Positions 10,871 to 22,900 of a stretch of DNA of 64,000 nt are shown piece after piece. Origin of the DNA: Marasmius tenuissimus (taxonomy: Eukaryota > Basidiomycota > Agaricomycetes > Agaricales > Marasmiaceae); contig JAQOTA010000070.1 of NCBI GenBank assembly GCA_029532415.1, forward strand, positions 1,109,917-1,173,916. The letters run 5' to 3'. The notes under the pieces were generated by a model, which searched no databases, was not told the DNA's origin, and worked only from the letters and a program-made list of their open reading frames with translations. Within the stretch, counting starts at the first letter, position 1; each line of letters starts with the position of its first letter. The position numbers and the translations under genes were made by a program.

Positions 10871-11611
10871 CGACTGAGAGACTGAAAAATGCAGCAACTG
10901 CCACGGGATCGATGATTGCAGCTGAACCTCTTTATTCGAGTCAACCTCACTCCACTAAGATGCGTCTGATGTCAAGCGCTGTACAGTTACTTAGTGTATT
11001 TGAAGTCGTGGTTGAGTGTACATCCCGACTCTCGGCTTGTGTTTGCCGAACAAAAAGGACGACACCGTGAGCGGGCTAGGTTCCCCCACTACAGCGGGAA
11101 CGATATACTATATCTTCATATTATCAATATCCTCTTGATGTGACGAGGGTGGGATACATTATTGAGGGCTTGGCGGGTGAGGTGTGTTCTTGCCTCAACT
11201 TGCCCTCAACGCGAATGCAACCAAGACCGAAGCTGTGGCCGATTGGGTCAAGCATACTTGCTCAGCTGCATCATTGCATGCGGGAGATAATCACCATACC
11301 CACGGGGGTTTAGTGACTCTAGACAAAGATTACACCAAAAGCCTGGTAGTCTTTGAAGATACCAGCGAGTAAGTTATAGAGGGCCGTCGGCAAGACTCAA
11401 GGTTACGACACTGGACACCAATCTCAACCTACGATCGTCCTTAGATTTGCACGATAGGAGCAATATTCTGGTTTCCGCTTCAACATGTGTAAGATACCCG
11501 TCGGTTTGATGTGGCATACAGCAATCCCCGATAGACTGTCCATTGAACAAGTAACTAACAGTACTGTAGGCAGACCTTCGAGTCAAGATCAAGAACAAGA
11601 AATAATAAACT
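10871..11611. other. Intergenic; no gene recognised
   Basis: Sequence between the copia element and the 3' end of the intact methyltransferase gene. A 62-residue open frame at 11184-11372 (+) has no recognisable feature. Only weak similarity is seen to the region beyond the end of the pseudogene copy. Confidence 0.45.
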
Positions 11612-13585
11612 TCACGACTGGATCAAACGAAACTCGAGTATACATGTCTCCACAAGGTCCCAAACTTGAATCAGCTCGAGACCAACTTGGGTTCTGGGAA
11701 TAGATTGCTCGGTTTATTGAGTGTGATATCGATGATCGTGGACTCACCCAAGCGCTGCATATTCCTCACAGGTTCTCTCGTGGCTGTTGCACATTGCTAG
11801 CATGTTCTACACACTGTCAGTATTATGACCGTGGCACAATCGGATCATAACTCACAACATCCCCATTGTAATGCCGAATATTACCGGTTCCGTAGTTGGG
11901 AAGTAATGGTGCGGGGGCCTGTAGGTTTATTGAATCGTCAGCGTAGGCGTATCGTAAGGCAAAAATCGAGTTTTACACTTTCAATCCTCTCTAATTTCGA
12001 GTCGTTGTGGCTAGTTTCCGAGTGGATATGTTTCAAGATAAGTTCATCTTCAGACATCAGTGAGCTATGGTGCTAATAGCTTCCAGAAGATGACTTACGA
12101 ATAAGTAGACGGCTGTGAAAAGTCATAGCGCTCACTACATTGCGAAGGATGGTTATAGCTTCACAGTCCGACCAGTCGTGTATTATGTGTTTCATCTATG
12201 CAGAATAGAGTCAAGAGACCTGTTCATCTAGAGAAGGACAGGAAACAACAAACATAGTATACATCCTGACCTGTAACAGGTGCGTGCTGAAAGAAGTTCA
12301 TAGGAATGAACTGGACCCGTTCAGTGTCCAATGCCTCTGAAAGCTCTTCGGCCCAAAGCTGAAAGATATCTCAATACTCTTCAGTCAAATAGAAGATTTA
12401 CACCTACGATCTTCGCCTGTTCCAATGGTTCGGGAAGGTCCTGAAGGGTAATGGCTATGTGAGAGTGCGCTTTGGCAATCGCCAGAGATATGGCTCCAAC
12501 TCCCGAGCCCACATCACATAGCGTTGTACCCTGAGGCATTATAGCCCATGGGAAATCTGGACAAGCCCGATCAGCAATCGTGTATCATTCCGAGCGCAGA
12601 TGAACTCACTATCCGCAACCGACATCTCCCCGGTGGCTATTGTCCATCCCATCATTGCTTTATTGAAACGCTAGCGACGTAAAAATTAGCGCAAATGTTT
12701 CTCCGAAGAATACAAGAGCCTGGTACGCACCTGCGCCATCTCCGGCTTGAAAGATAGAGCACCTCTTAGTCCCATCCTATTATAGGCGAACTTGGAAAGC
12801 TAGACTTACATGCGTCTTGCACCAATCAAAGAAAGAGATATCTCTCATCTCTCCTCGCACCGTATACATAAGTGGAGTCTTATCAACCGAAAAACTCGCT
12901 CCATATTCCGGGTCTACTAAAGCCTCAGGAAGTGAGTTCGCGGCTTTTAAGCTCTCCCCAGCGAGAGTCACGACCGTTGCTGACATCGAATTAGATGATA
13001 GTAGCGTCAAGGACAGTCGGTTGTTTGCAAAGATGTTGTCCGCCACTACAAAGGGCCTTCCCGTGAATTTTGCGAGAGTGGACTAGACAAACCCTACGCA
13101 CCCTCTTTGAAGCACCCACGAGTGGCAAGGAGACGTAAAACCTGTCGAAGTTTGCTAGCGCTGAGGGATGTTTGTGCTGCAATATTCTCGATATGCAATC
13201 CCTCCCGAAAAGCCTCCAGTATGTCGGGGATTCTCTTCTCTACAACGAGTCTCATGCATGGAGCTTCGTAAGGCATACTTCGCTGTAGGCAGAGGTCTTA
13301 TATATGAAAGCACGGAGAAAGCCAAAGGAAGAGACAAACGTTGAGAAGTGTGTGCATTGGCTGGGCCAGTGTTGTACAAAGGCGCTCACACGCCCCCTCT
13401 AGCAGTCGAATAGCTTGTCTCAACTCCAAAGTATTGGGCGCAGAATCGAGGGGGTGAGGCGAGCTCTCATCAGGTGAAGGTACACCATGTCCGCTTTTGT
13501 GATATTCCGCCACTGCACTATGCGTAGCAGACTGGATGAGCCCAAGAAGGGCATCGATGTCGGTAGGAATGGTATGGATTGTCAT
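11612..13585 (-). CDS. SAM-dependent O-methyltransferase (family 2, COMT-type), 12 exons
   Basis: Predicted exons (minus): 13585-13340, 13282-13102, 13045-12810, 12745-12731, 12670-12610, 12556-12408, 12358-12254, 12195-12099, 12047-11977, 11918-11856, 11806-11748, 11693-11612. The sum is 1365 bases, 454 residues, in frame throughout. N-terminal winged-helix dimerisation domain: MRLVVEKRIPDIL...LHIENIAAQTSLSASKLRQVLRLLATRGCF. SAM-binding motif: TTLCDVGSGVGAISLAIAKAHS. The catalytic histidine region reads MKHIIHDWSDCEAITILRNV, and the C-terminal segment has APAPLLPNYGTGNIRHYNGD and ERTCEEYAALG. This order and length are those of fungal class-2 O-methyltransferases, which transfer a methyl group from SAM to a hydroxyl on a small aromatic or polyketide-like molecule. 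The substrate is unknown. The 15-base exon 12745-12731 is unusually small. No biosynthetic cluster partner is visible; the neighbours are transposons and its own dead paralog. Confidence 0.9.
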
Positions 13586-13649
13586 GGTTTGGAAGAGGTA
13601 GTGCAATATGCGTCGAGGACTATGAACGAACGGTGAGAACTCACAAGCC

Positions 13650-13655
13650 TTTATA
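13650..13655 (-). promoter_or_regulatory. TATA box of the O-methyltransferase gene
   Basis: TATAAA on the minus strand (in GGTGTATAAAGGC) about 65 bases upstream of the ATG at 13585. The pseudogene paralog has the matching motif GCGTATAAAAGC in the same relative place, so the element predates the duplication. Confidence 0.6.
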
Positions 13656-15394
13656 CACCCCCCAACTCTCGTAAGACGTCATCTCTAGACACACGTCGAC
13701 TAATAAATGTGGTGAAGATTGGGTTGGGGGAACCTCGGCGCGACTGTTATTGGGATAGAGACACGTAATTCCCCATTGCTCTGCCATCGATTCGTAGCCG
13801 CAGGTCCCGAACAAGTCTTAGGCTGGTAAATGACATGAGAGAAATAGAGTAATTAGGAGGAACCGAGTAATATACTATGAACGGTGAGTATGTACTTATC
13901 AATATTCAGAGCCACATACGCCACCTTGTTAAATCTGACGGTTTTATGTCAAGTCACCAAGGGGGATACAAAATGGAGATACAGGCAAGAAAAGAGGGGT
14001 TCTTGCACAGTAAGAATCAGGGAGAGGGGTGGATCTGAGCCTCAGGCATGTGTACTTCAACCAACGGAGAGAACGGGGACTGTGTGCCATATCATTTTCC
14101 ATGCTTTGTCGTATAGTCGCCACAGATAACGGTTAATGGACAGCCAATGCGTTCTCACCAAAGACGTACCCGATTCCAATGACGGTTGAGCTAGTTACAG
14201 GGAAGGCTAAGATCTTCGATTGAAATGCAGCATGGTGAGCAGCCTGGAGCTATTGTGCATGAGCAGTTCAGCGACAGAAGGGTAGCAGCGGATATGACTC
14301 ATGAGGGACCAACATAACTGCTGTCGCGTGGCTGACGTGATGAACTATGTCAACCTTTTGCTACAAAGTGAATGAGATTGGGACGTAGAGAGCTTCTAGT
14401 CGAGGGAAAAGTGTTTTCAGGAGCGAATCAGGTTAGATTAAGGTGATTACACGCGTTAGCTGAACTTTGGGGATAGAGGAGAGTGTGAAATTTCCTAACG
14501 ACCGCGAGGTTGTGTCTCGGAAAAGAACGTCCCGGTTCCTGAGAGAGTAACGCTGTAAGCGAGAATCACGGTGGATCAGTGCTATTGACTCGGTGTTACA
14601 AAAACTCACAGTCCCGATGGTGCGTATCACTCCCTCAGACAAGAATTGTGAACATTTCCCCTGCAACTGTTCGGGTCTGAGATTTGTTCTCAACTTGCAA
14701 ATGTATGTGTCGAAGGCCTGGCATCGGGCCTAGATACGGAAGTAGCTGCGACAAACTCATTCGATTGCTCATTTGGCCACTGCATGGATATCAGAGACTC
14801 GAAAGTAGCGAACATTTGCTGTTCTTTGTTGTGTCAAATAGTATTGTACCAGCGTGGCTAATCATATGGAAACCCGACACTAGTGAGCCCCTCGGAACTC
14901 GGGAACTACCCAAGAACATTCACCCTTTGTTTAGGGGAGAAGAGCGAGACCATACTCATCACGACGTCTCCCCTCGACTGTCTCCCAAACCATCCCAGCC
15001 TACTTTGTATCGGCACTGAATTATCTCGTAACTAAGGCGAAGCAAAATCTCCGCCAAATCCCGCTTTTCACTGCCAAAGGCATCTCACTCTCGATCTTTT
15101 TGTGCGCCTTCCGTACCAAAAGTCAAACTGGCCCCTGATTCGTCTCGTCTAATCCTGCAGATTTGACATTGATCCGATTAGCTTCAATGTCAGATTGATA
15201 GAGTCGAATGATCACTCCGAGAGGGAATTCCAGAGATTCGGGCTGGGAAAACAGTCTTGGGAGGGGAGGGTCTAATCGGGAGGCGTACCGACTGTGTTGA
15301 AGATGTGAAAGAATGAGGGTTGTGAGGTTGGAATGAGGTTGAAGCACGGGTTTAAAGAGAATTGGGATTATATGAGGCTCGTATATGGATTTTT
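13656..15394. other. No supported gene
   Basis: Apart from the methyltransferase promoter at the left edge nothing could be assigned. Open frames at 14433-14693 (-) and 14684-15019 (+) overlap each other head to head and show no family features or consistent splice sites. Confidence 0.4.
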
Positions 15395-16333
15395 TTAATG
15401 ATGAGTAGAATAGGAGAGAAGATGAGGATTAGCCAACATACCGTCAAAGCCTGGGTGATAATCACGTAGAATAAACTCTTCGATATTCGACTTGCGGAAT
15501 AAGGTCAAGATCCATAATAACGCTGAATCGTCGAGTCGGATGTCCATCTCGACATGACGGAGACAGAGAGTTGGACCGAGTCGCCATATCAATTCTGAAA
15601 GGAGAAGATTTTCACAGGAAAGACCGGTCGTGAATGATAGCGACCGAAAGTGTGGTCCCAGAGAGGCCACCGTCGCTTGATTTTGTTATTGTCCGTGCCA
15701 GATAGGGGATGATATCGATGCTTGATATGGGACTTGGGTCATGATCATGATATTGTTAAGTCTTCTAGAAGCGGGAAGCTTTCGAAGAATAAGGGGATTT
15801 GATGGGAATATGAGAACGAGCTTGATTGTAACTTGAGGTGGGTAGTGAAGAAGTGTCCAAGAAAGGTTTTTGTACTTGCAGGTCGGTGGTGGCCGTTTAC
15901 GCTGTGACGAATAAGCTCGAATAAAGGGGCAAAGAGGGTGCAGATAAGAGTGAGGGAGTGAACGTCTTTGAAGAAACAGTCGTATATGGCGACGCTGTTT
16001 GACCTCGGGGCTATGAAACCTAGCCATCTGAGGAATCCGTCAATGGCGAGATGGGGCGAATTTGAACTCGGGAATGACCCTCTATCAACGCCGTAGACGA
16101 CCTCACGGATGTTACCCATTGCGAGAGTGGAGTGGCGAGCGGTGAAAGTCCAGACCATTTCTTGAAACTCGCAGGTGCCGACATGAGGGATTGTGAAGCA
16201 ACGCCAGAGGCGTCGACGAGCGGGGAGTAACCAGTCCGATGAATTGAGAGAACTGAGCGTCAGTGTTCATATGTCTAGATGGTGAGGGATAACGCGGGGC
16301 AGAGAACTGGGAATGAGTTTGTCCGAAAGGCAA
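15395..16333 (-). pseudogene. Decayed F-box/LRR-like protein gene
   Basis: Minus-strand pieces resemble the large basidiomycete group of F-box-type proteins with leucine-rich C-terminal halves. In order: a piece reading SSDWLLPARRRLWRCFTIPHV... (about 16250-16190), typical of the segment after the F-box; ...FFESFPLLEDLTIS ending at 15745; and SLGPHFRSLSFTTG...LRHVEMDIRLDDSALLWILTLFRKSNIEEFIL at 15670-15440. A stop after LTIS and a frame change between the pieces break the gene, and no F-box N-terminus with a start could be joined on. It may be a pseudogene or a gene with introns I failed to place. If active, the family acts in ubiquitin-ligase substrate recognition. Confidence 0.4.
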
Positions 16334-17457
16334 ATTGGCTGACTAGGACCATCCTCCAGCAGACATTCGACAATTTGGCTCGTGATGTCGTATGGGATAT
16401 GTGTGATTGGTGGGATTAGGATATGGAGCCATGTGCCCACTACCAGGTTGGTGCTTTTTGTCGATCGATAAAGGCTCGAGTCAGGGTTGTCGGGGCCGTG
16501 CGGGAGTAGCTTGAATGACTCGAGCGAGCAATTTGAAACGTGCCCCCCAGGCTAGGATCGTGCTCACCCAGATCACGCAGGAAACATGACCCACAGAGAT
16601 CCTACGTTTCGACGGTCTGCGTTCTGATCGAGAGCATCGTGTTATCAGAGACCCAGAGATGAAATAATCCATTAGTTCAAGGTAGACAAGGATTCTATTC
16701 ATGGACGTTAGTAGCATACTATCCAAAGTCTCGTTTCAGATGGGACACTCACCTTGAAAGAAACCATAAATATATCTGATATAGAGATTAACACTAAATC
16801 AGGTCGAAGCAGTCGCAAACGCTCCCCCTAGAGTAGGTTAACAAACCGTATGAGTTTGTTTCTTCCGACCCTCAGATGTCGCCTTTCTTTGTAAGCTCCG
16901 CCAAAATGACTTCACAGCCACAGTCTGTCTGCCGCCGCTTTTTTCCCAGTTTTTCCGTCAGCATATCTGTCGTCTTTCTCTCTTCCCATCACATGCCTCG
17001 TGAATATGCCACGAAAAAGACGTCGTCTGCTGGGGGAAAAGGTAGATCACCGCTCACTTTACAGCAACTCTGTAGCGGGCTAATTTCCATCAACTCTCTG
17101 TTCCAATCATCGTCATCCTCTAATAGTTGAAACGGCGCGGCGAGACCGTCCCACAGCTAGATGTCTATAAACTACTCATTTGATTGAGAATTGCCAAGCA
17201 GAGTAGGTCTGTAACTACATTTTTGCAATCTGAGATTTCTGCCAAAGCAATATCTACAGAGATCCCCTTCGTGGAGTCTTAGTCTCGTGGAGACAATCAT
17301 CTTTATCTTCCAACTTGACGGTCGAAGATTGCGCAGCAACATTGGCCAACAAACTGAATTGTTTGCTTCGACAAGTCTAGTCTTCCAAAAAATTATTGAC
17401 CACTCCCCACTGAACCAAGTCTAGGTCGCCGACTTGCCATACTGACCGAACTTCAAG
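16334..17457. other. No supported gene
   Basis: Open frames at 16481-16726 (-) and 16876-17130 (+) have no recognisable features. The right edge (17458-17462, ATAGC) is the left target duplication of the gypsy element. Confidence 0.4.
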
Positions 17458-17462
17458 ATAGC

Positions 17463-17660
17463 TGAAAGGCGAGCGTTCACTTTTCCTTCGGACCTCGAGT
17501 AACCTGACAGACGTATAGATTGGCTACGCAGTAGCAGTACGTTGGGTTACAATGAGGTAGTGAAGGTAAGAAGTAAAACGATAATTAATTACTAAGCCAG
17601 GACGAGGCTTTTATACTAGCTAGAATATCAAATTGTTCATATAAGGGCATAGCCCTTACA
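17463..17660 (-). repeat. 3' LTR of the gypsy element
   Basis: 198 bases, one difference from 26978-27175. Contains a TATAAAAG motif on the minus strand near 17608-17615. The third ORF ends only 30 bases from it. Confidence 0.95.
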
Positions 17661-17672
17661 CACTCCCCCACA
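17661..17672 (-). other. Polypurine tract of the gypsy element
   Basis: TGTGGGGGAGTG on the minus strand directly abuts the 3' LTR start. Confidence 0.75.
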
Positions 17673-17690
17673 AGATTGGCGACTAATCTT

Positions 17691-19781
17691 CTACTCTACA
17701 TCCTCCATCTTGTCCTGCGTGGTGGGTGCATTCTGGTCGGCTGGTGCCATATCCACGTCGTTTCCAGTAGGCGGGGTACCCTCGGGATTCGGAACAGCAG
17801 TGGCATTAGCAGACTGCTCAGGTTCGATCTCCGAAGCTGTATCACCGACGCTAGTCGCTGACGCAGACTCGTTCGGTGCCGTAGACACAGCAGTAGGTCC
17901 AGAGGGAGGCGAAGATGCATTCCCGTCGTCGGATATGCTGAGTTGGTCAACGGATACGGGTACAGATGCTGGTGGCGACTTGGAATAGTGATGAACAGGC
18001 ACCTTGTAATCCGGTGTGGGCAATGTGTCCGTCTCCTTCCAGTGGTTGATCACAAACTGGCGACGACGGTATTCCAGAATCTCGAAAGGATGGATGTGCG
18101 AAGGAATGGAGTAGGTGCGATCTTCCCGAGGCCGAGTAATTGGGAAGAATAGGGAGCGGATACGAGCATATTTGTATATCTGGGCAAACTCGTGGCGACG
18201 AGGTTCAGGAACAGAAGGTATGTCCTGCACGTCTAAGCAGTATTGAAGACCCCAATGAAACATTGAGGCTACCGTAGCAGGAGTAACATTACAGCTGGCA
18301 AAGTGACGAGCCAGTCCTTCCACGTCGCGAGACAGTTCGGTAGGACACTTGGTAATGTGCCCATCGGAGTTCACCAAAATACCCTTTGATTCGAGGATAT
18401 TTTTGTACAGGCCAGGCCAAGAAACCAGGCGTACGAATTCTCGTCTGAACTCGTAGATTCCGGTACGTTTGGCGGGAGTCATAACCGAGAGGATTCGGTG
18501 TGACATGACTGAGTCGAGCTGAACCAATCCAGAGTCGGTGACAATGACGCCGAGGTGGCCCAAGTTGTCGTAATGGACATACATGAATAGGGCATAGTCC
18601 TCATCGCTAGCCCTACCATTGGGTGTACGAATGGATGGGATACGACAGGGAGAGGAGTCCCAATTAGCGATGGTGTCGAGGTCGAGAGATACGTCTTTTA
18701 TGTCCAAGAATCGAGTATGGTCGGACCAATCTGGACGAGGGTTGGACCTGAGAAGCTGTTTAGAGATGGCAGGAATAGGAACTGTTGAGGTGCGGAGTTC
18801 CCTGCCTAACCCGTCGATAATTTGGGCTATTCCCATGGAGTCTCGCAGGCGGAAGAGGGATCTAAAGTTCCCTGGAGTATTGGCTCGAGTAGTGAGCTGA
18901 GTTAACTCGGAAGCGTCATCGGGGAGTGTTTGGCTGCCACAAGGGGAGCCCGAAAACGCAATGACCGATGGTAAGGTACGAAGTCGGGTATGTTCCAAGA
19001 TGTACCGAGGGACGTCTAACCAGCCCTTATCCGTCCAGGTAGCAAGAAGGCCGGTAGGTTCAAACCCAGGGCGATAATTCGCATGCTGATACAGAATAGT
19101 GGCTGTAGAGCGGTTGGGATACGGCTCAGAGCCAAGGCGAGTATATGACGGGGGTACGGCTGAGTTGGGTCGCTCGGGGCGGCCAGATCCTGAAGGAGGT
19201 GGTGGACGACGATCGGGTGAGTCGAGCGGATCAGACTTCCGCTTGGTGCTACCTGCAGGTGTCCTATGGTCGCGACGAGCCTGAGATTCGTCATATAGCT
19301 GCTGGAGGCGATGGTTGTCGTCCAAGAGAGTGCTGTTACGAGCCACAAGGGTTCGCTTCTCGTCCTCCAGGTTAGCGCAACGTTCGCGTTCGGGGGCTAA
19401 GATATGTTGGATAAGCTTAGCGTGGGCTTGGAGGAAAGATGGATCTTCCTCGGAGTCAGCCTGTGCTGCGTGTTCAAGCACGTTGAAACAAGGAGTTCCA
19501 TCGCTGTGCTTATGGGAGAGAACGGCAAGCTTCAAGTTGGCAAGCCAAGTGCCTGAGGTTGGAGCTGCAGTCGTGGAGATAGGAAACATTGATGGTGCGT
19601 TTGTGAAGTTGTTCCCGAGATTCTCCCCCCCTGAAAAACGCATTCCATTGTCAGTTGGAGGCGATACAAAAGAAGAGTTATTCGCACCAAAGCTCATGAT
19701 AGGGAAAGGTCCATGGGTATGAACAGGGTTCCCAAGGCTCGGGGCATTGTTCTCGAACGAAAGTTGAGAGTTGTCAGACAT
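17691..19781 (-). CDS. Third ORF of the gypsy element, unknown function
   Basis: An uninterrupted frame of 696 residues in the position where some retroelements carry env. It has no signal peptide or membrane segment, so it is not an envelope protein by sequence. The N-terminal 120 residues are rich in N, S and P. At about residues 118-170 there is a charged stretch likely to form a coiled coil (APERERCANLEDEKRTLV...). A proline/arginine-rich linker follows, and then a folded-looking region of about 350 residues (about 240-590, e.g. DEDYALFMYVHYDNLGHLGV). The C-terminal tail is acidic and S/T/P-rich, ending TTQDKMEDVE. I do not recognise the fold. It starts 137 bases after the pol stop, with a TATA-like motif in between, so it may be expressed from its own promoter. 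The intact frame in a young element suggests it is under selection. Confidence 0.8.
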   Translation of the reverse strand: MSDNSQLSFENNAPSLGNPVHTHGPFPIMSFGANNSSFVSPPTDNGMRFSGGENLGNNFTNAPSMFPISTTAAPTSGTWLANLKLAVLSHKHSDGTPCFNVLEHAAQADSEEDPSFLQAHAKLIQHILAPERERCANLEDEKRTLVARNSTLLDDNHRLQQLYDESQARRDHRTPAGSTKRKSDPLDSPDRRPPPPSGSGRPERPNSAVPPSYTRLGSEPYPNRSTATILYQHANYRPGFEPTGLLATWTDKGWLDVPRYILEHTRLRTLPSVIAFSGSPCGSQTLPDDASELTQLTTRANTPGNFRSLFRLRDSMGIAQIIDGLGRELRTSTVPIPAISKQLLRSNPRPDWSDHTRFLDIKDVSLDLDTIANWDSSPCRIPSIRTPNGRASDEDYALFMYVHYDNLGHLGVIVTDSGLVQLDSVMSHRILSVMTPAKRTGIYEFRREFVRLVSWPGLYKNILESKGILVNSDGHITKCPTELSRDVEGLARHFASCNVTPATVASMFHWGLQYCLDVQDIPSVPEPRRHEFAQIYKYARIRSLFFPITRPREDRTYSIPSHIHPFEILEYRRRQFVINHWKETDTLPTPDYKVPVHHYSKSPPASVPVSVDQLSISDDGNASSPPSGPTAVSTAPNESASATSVGDTASEIEPEQSANATAVPNPEGTPPTGNDVDMAPADQNAPTTQDKMEDVE

Positions 19782-19855
19782 GGTAGTAGTCGATACGGCT
19801 GCGGTAGAGCGGTGTGGACAAAAGTATGAGGTACAGAAGGTCTCGAATTGCCTCT

Positions 19856-19863
19856 TTTTATAT
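19856..19863 (-). promoter_or_regulatory. TATA-like motif before the third gypsy ORF
   Basis: TATAAAAA on the minus strand (in GAAAATATAAAAAGAGG) stands about 75-80 bases upstream of the ORF3 ATG at 19781, inside the short pol-ORF3 spacer. The spacing equals that of the TATA boxes of host genes in this window, which suggests a separate ORF3 transcript. Confidence 0.45.
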
Positions 19864-19917
19864 TTTCCCAGGTGCAGAAGGATGTCCCGAACGATTTGGA
19901 ATGAAAAGTTTCAACCC

Positions 19918-22900
19918 CTAAGGCTTGGGACAATTTTTGTGCGGTTTTCGAGGCAAGTCCTGCCATCTGGAAACTCCAACCAGTGCGAAGTAGTCATCCA
20001 GGGCCTTCAACTTTTTAACAGTTGAGTATGGCTCACTAGTGACATCTCCGAGCGTCCAATGAACCTCGAAAAACACCTTGTTACCAGACCAGGAATGAGT
20101 GGTAATCTCATCCACAAATTCTTCGGCCTCAGGTGGTGCCCCGAAATCATAAGGCTCAGGTTTTGAGCGATCGGGAAACAGGAGTTCGTCGCTAGGCTCG
20201 TATGGCCGAAGTAAACTGACATGAAACATGTCATGGACTCGACGATTACTGAACTCGTCTGGTAGGTCCAAGCGATATGTAGAAGTTTTGGGAAAAGCCT
20301 CGAGTACGGTATAGGGCCCAATAAACTTTGGAAGTAGCTTAGAGGCTCGGCCCTTGGGGAGTGAAATGTTCTTAGTTGAGAGGTACACCTTCGATCCTTG
20401 TTTCAATTCGGGCTCAGCCCTACGCCGTTTGTTTGAATAATGAGTCTGAAAAACTCGAGCCGAAATAATGGCGTCATGCGCGTCAAATAGATTCTGCATG
20501 GCTTGTATGCCATAGGCACGAATCCCAGCAGGGACATTGTCCGTAGGGCGAACGTCAAAGAGCATAGATGGCACATATCCATAGTTCAATTCAAAGGGGG
20601 CAAACCCAGTACTGGAGTTCACACTTGAATTGAGGGCAAATTCTACGAGGGGAACCTTCCCCAACCAATCATGCTGATCTGCACGAATGGCTGCTCGGAA
20701 TACTTGAGCAACCGATCGGTTAGCACGCTCAGTAACTCCGTCAGTTTGCGGGTGAAACGAGGTTGACATTAGGAGCTTGGCTCCGAGCATTCGATGCAAT
20801 TCCTGCCACCATACGGAGGTAAATTTGGAGTCACGGTCCGAGACTATGGATCGCGGTAACCCATGGAGACGGACTATCTCTTGCAGGTACCGCAACGAGA
20901 GATCGGTAGCGGTGTTTGTGGTGTGACAAGGCACCAGGTGTACCATATTGGTTAGTCGGCAAATGATGACCCACAAATAGTTGTGACCTTTAACCTCAGG
21001 GAAAGGACCGATAAAGTCCATTCCAATGGATTCCCAAGGTCGTGTAGGTACGGGGAGTGAGTGTAGTTTCCCCGCAGGCGGCAAGTTCGAAGGTTTGGCA
21101 CGAATGCACGGTTCGCATGAATTACAGAATTTCTGAGTCATTCCATATATTCCCGGCCACCAGTACCACCTACGGATGTAGTCGGCAGTACGTTGTGGAC
21201 CGAAGTGTCCGACAACCTGGTGAGCTGTGTCTAAAATCATAGCTCGGAGAGAACGAGTTCCCTTATGAGCCATCGGAACACAAACCACGGGTTCATCGGC
21301 GAGATTGGTAGTCCATACCAACTCATCCTTGATTGAGAACCGTGGGTAATCCTCAATATCGTCGATGACCTTGCTTAATAGCGGGTCCTTGCTATACCCA
21401 GTCTTAAAATCTGAGAGAATAGCATCACCGGTGGCTACCATTGCTCGAAGATCTGGGCCTTTTGCTCTCGACTTGATTACAGTAGGATTGTCGAATAGAG
21501 CAGGATAAGGTTCCACCAAATCGGGTTCTCTAGCAGCTTCGAGCTCTTGAGCTTCTAAATCCCTAGGCTCTATGGCGTCTTTAGCTTCCCGTTGAGCCCT
21601 GAATTGCTCAAGGATTTGAGCCACTTCGTCGGCACGACCAATAGGGAGATCTTCTCCAAGTTTGTCAATCCGCACGTCAGCATTGACATAGTTACTTGGA
21701 CTATGATGTTCTCCGGCAGTGTCAGATTCATAGTATCTTGATAGGACATCAGCAACGCGGTTGGTTATGCCCTTGATGTATGTAATGTCAAAATCAAAAC
21801 GAGACAAGTACTCCATCCATCGCATCTGTCGACTGGATAGGCGTTTCTGTGTCTTGAAAAATTCGAGGGACTTATGGTCTGTGACCACATGGATTCGGTA
21901 TCCAATCAATTTATCTTCCCATTTGAGTAAAGCTTCAAGAATAGCAAGGGTTTCCGTTTCGAAAACACGATAGTTTCGCTGAGCATCGCTGAATTTTTTT
22001 GACATAAATCCGGCCGGGCGACAAGTCTGCCATGAGGGTCCCTGGCCATACATGGCGCCAATACCCGATACAGAAGCGTCACAAACCACCCAGATAGGTT
22101 CAGGGTTGCGAGGGTCTATAGGCTTCAAAATAGGGACTTTGCAACATAAGTCCTTAATGTGCTGGAAGCAGGCATCGTGAATGGACCGCCAGAAAAATGG
22201 TTGGTTGTTACGGGCCATCTCAGATAGCGGGGTTGTGTAGGCAGAAACATCAGGGAGAAAATGTGAGAGATAATTCACGAGTCCCAGGAACTTCTGCACG
22301 TCATTGTAGTTTCGAGGAGTCCTCCAATTCCGGATACGTTCGAGTTTATCAGTATCCGCATGGAGACCTTTGTGGTCAATTATGTGCCCTAAGCAGTCCA
22401 TTGACTCGGCGTAAAGTTCACATTTCGAGGATTTGAGATACAGTTGCTGTTCTCGCAGCTTCTCGAAAACAAGTTGGAGGTGTTTTTGATGATCCTCGAT
22501 GGAGTCACTGAAAACAAATATATCATCTAAATAGACATGCATAAACACGCCAATGTATTCGCGAAAGATATGATTCATCAGCCGTTGGAACGTGGAAGGA
22601 GCATTAGTATCTCCTTGTTGCATTACATTGCTGACAAAAGTTCCAAGTACAGTGGAAAATGCGGACTTGAGAACGTCATCAGGGATGATACGGACTTGCT
22701 CATAAGCATCTGACAGATCAATCTTGGACCTGTACTTGGATGCAGCAACTTGAGCCCGAATTTGGTCTTGGTCGGGCATAGGAGTGACATCTTTTATAGT
22801 GTTATTGTTTCGCTCTCGGCAGTCTACGGTAGTCCGAAGGGTCTTTCCATCCTTCTTGGGGACACAAAGCATTGGTGCTGCCTGCGGGACTGTTTGGGGT

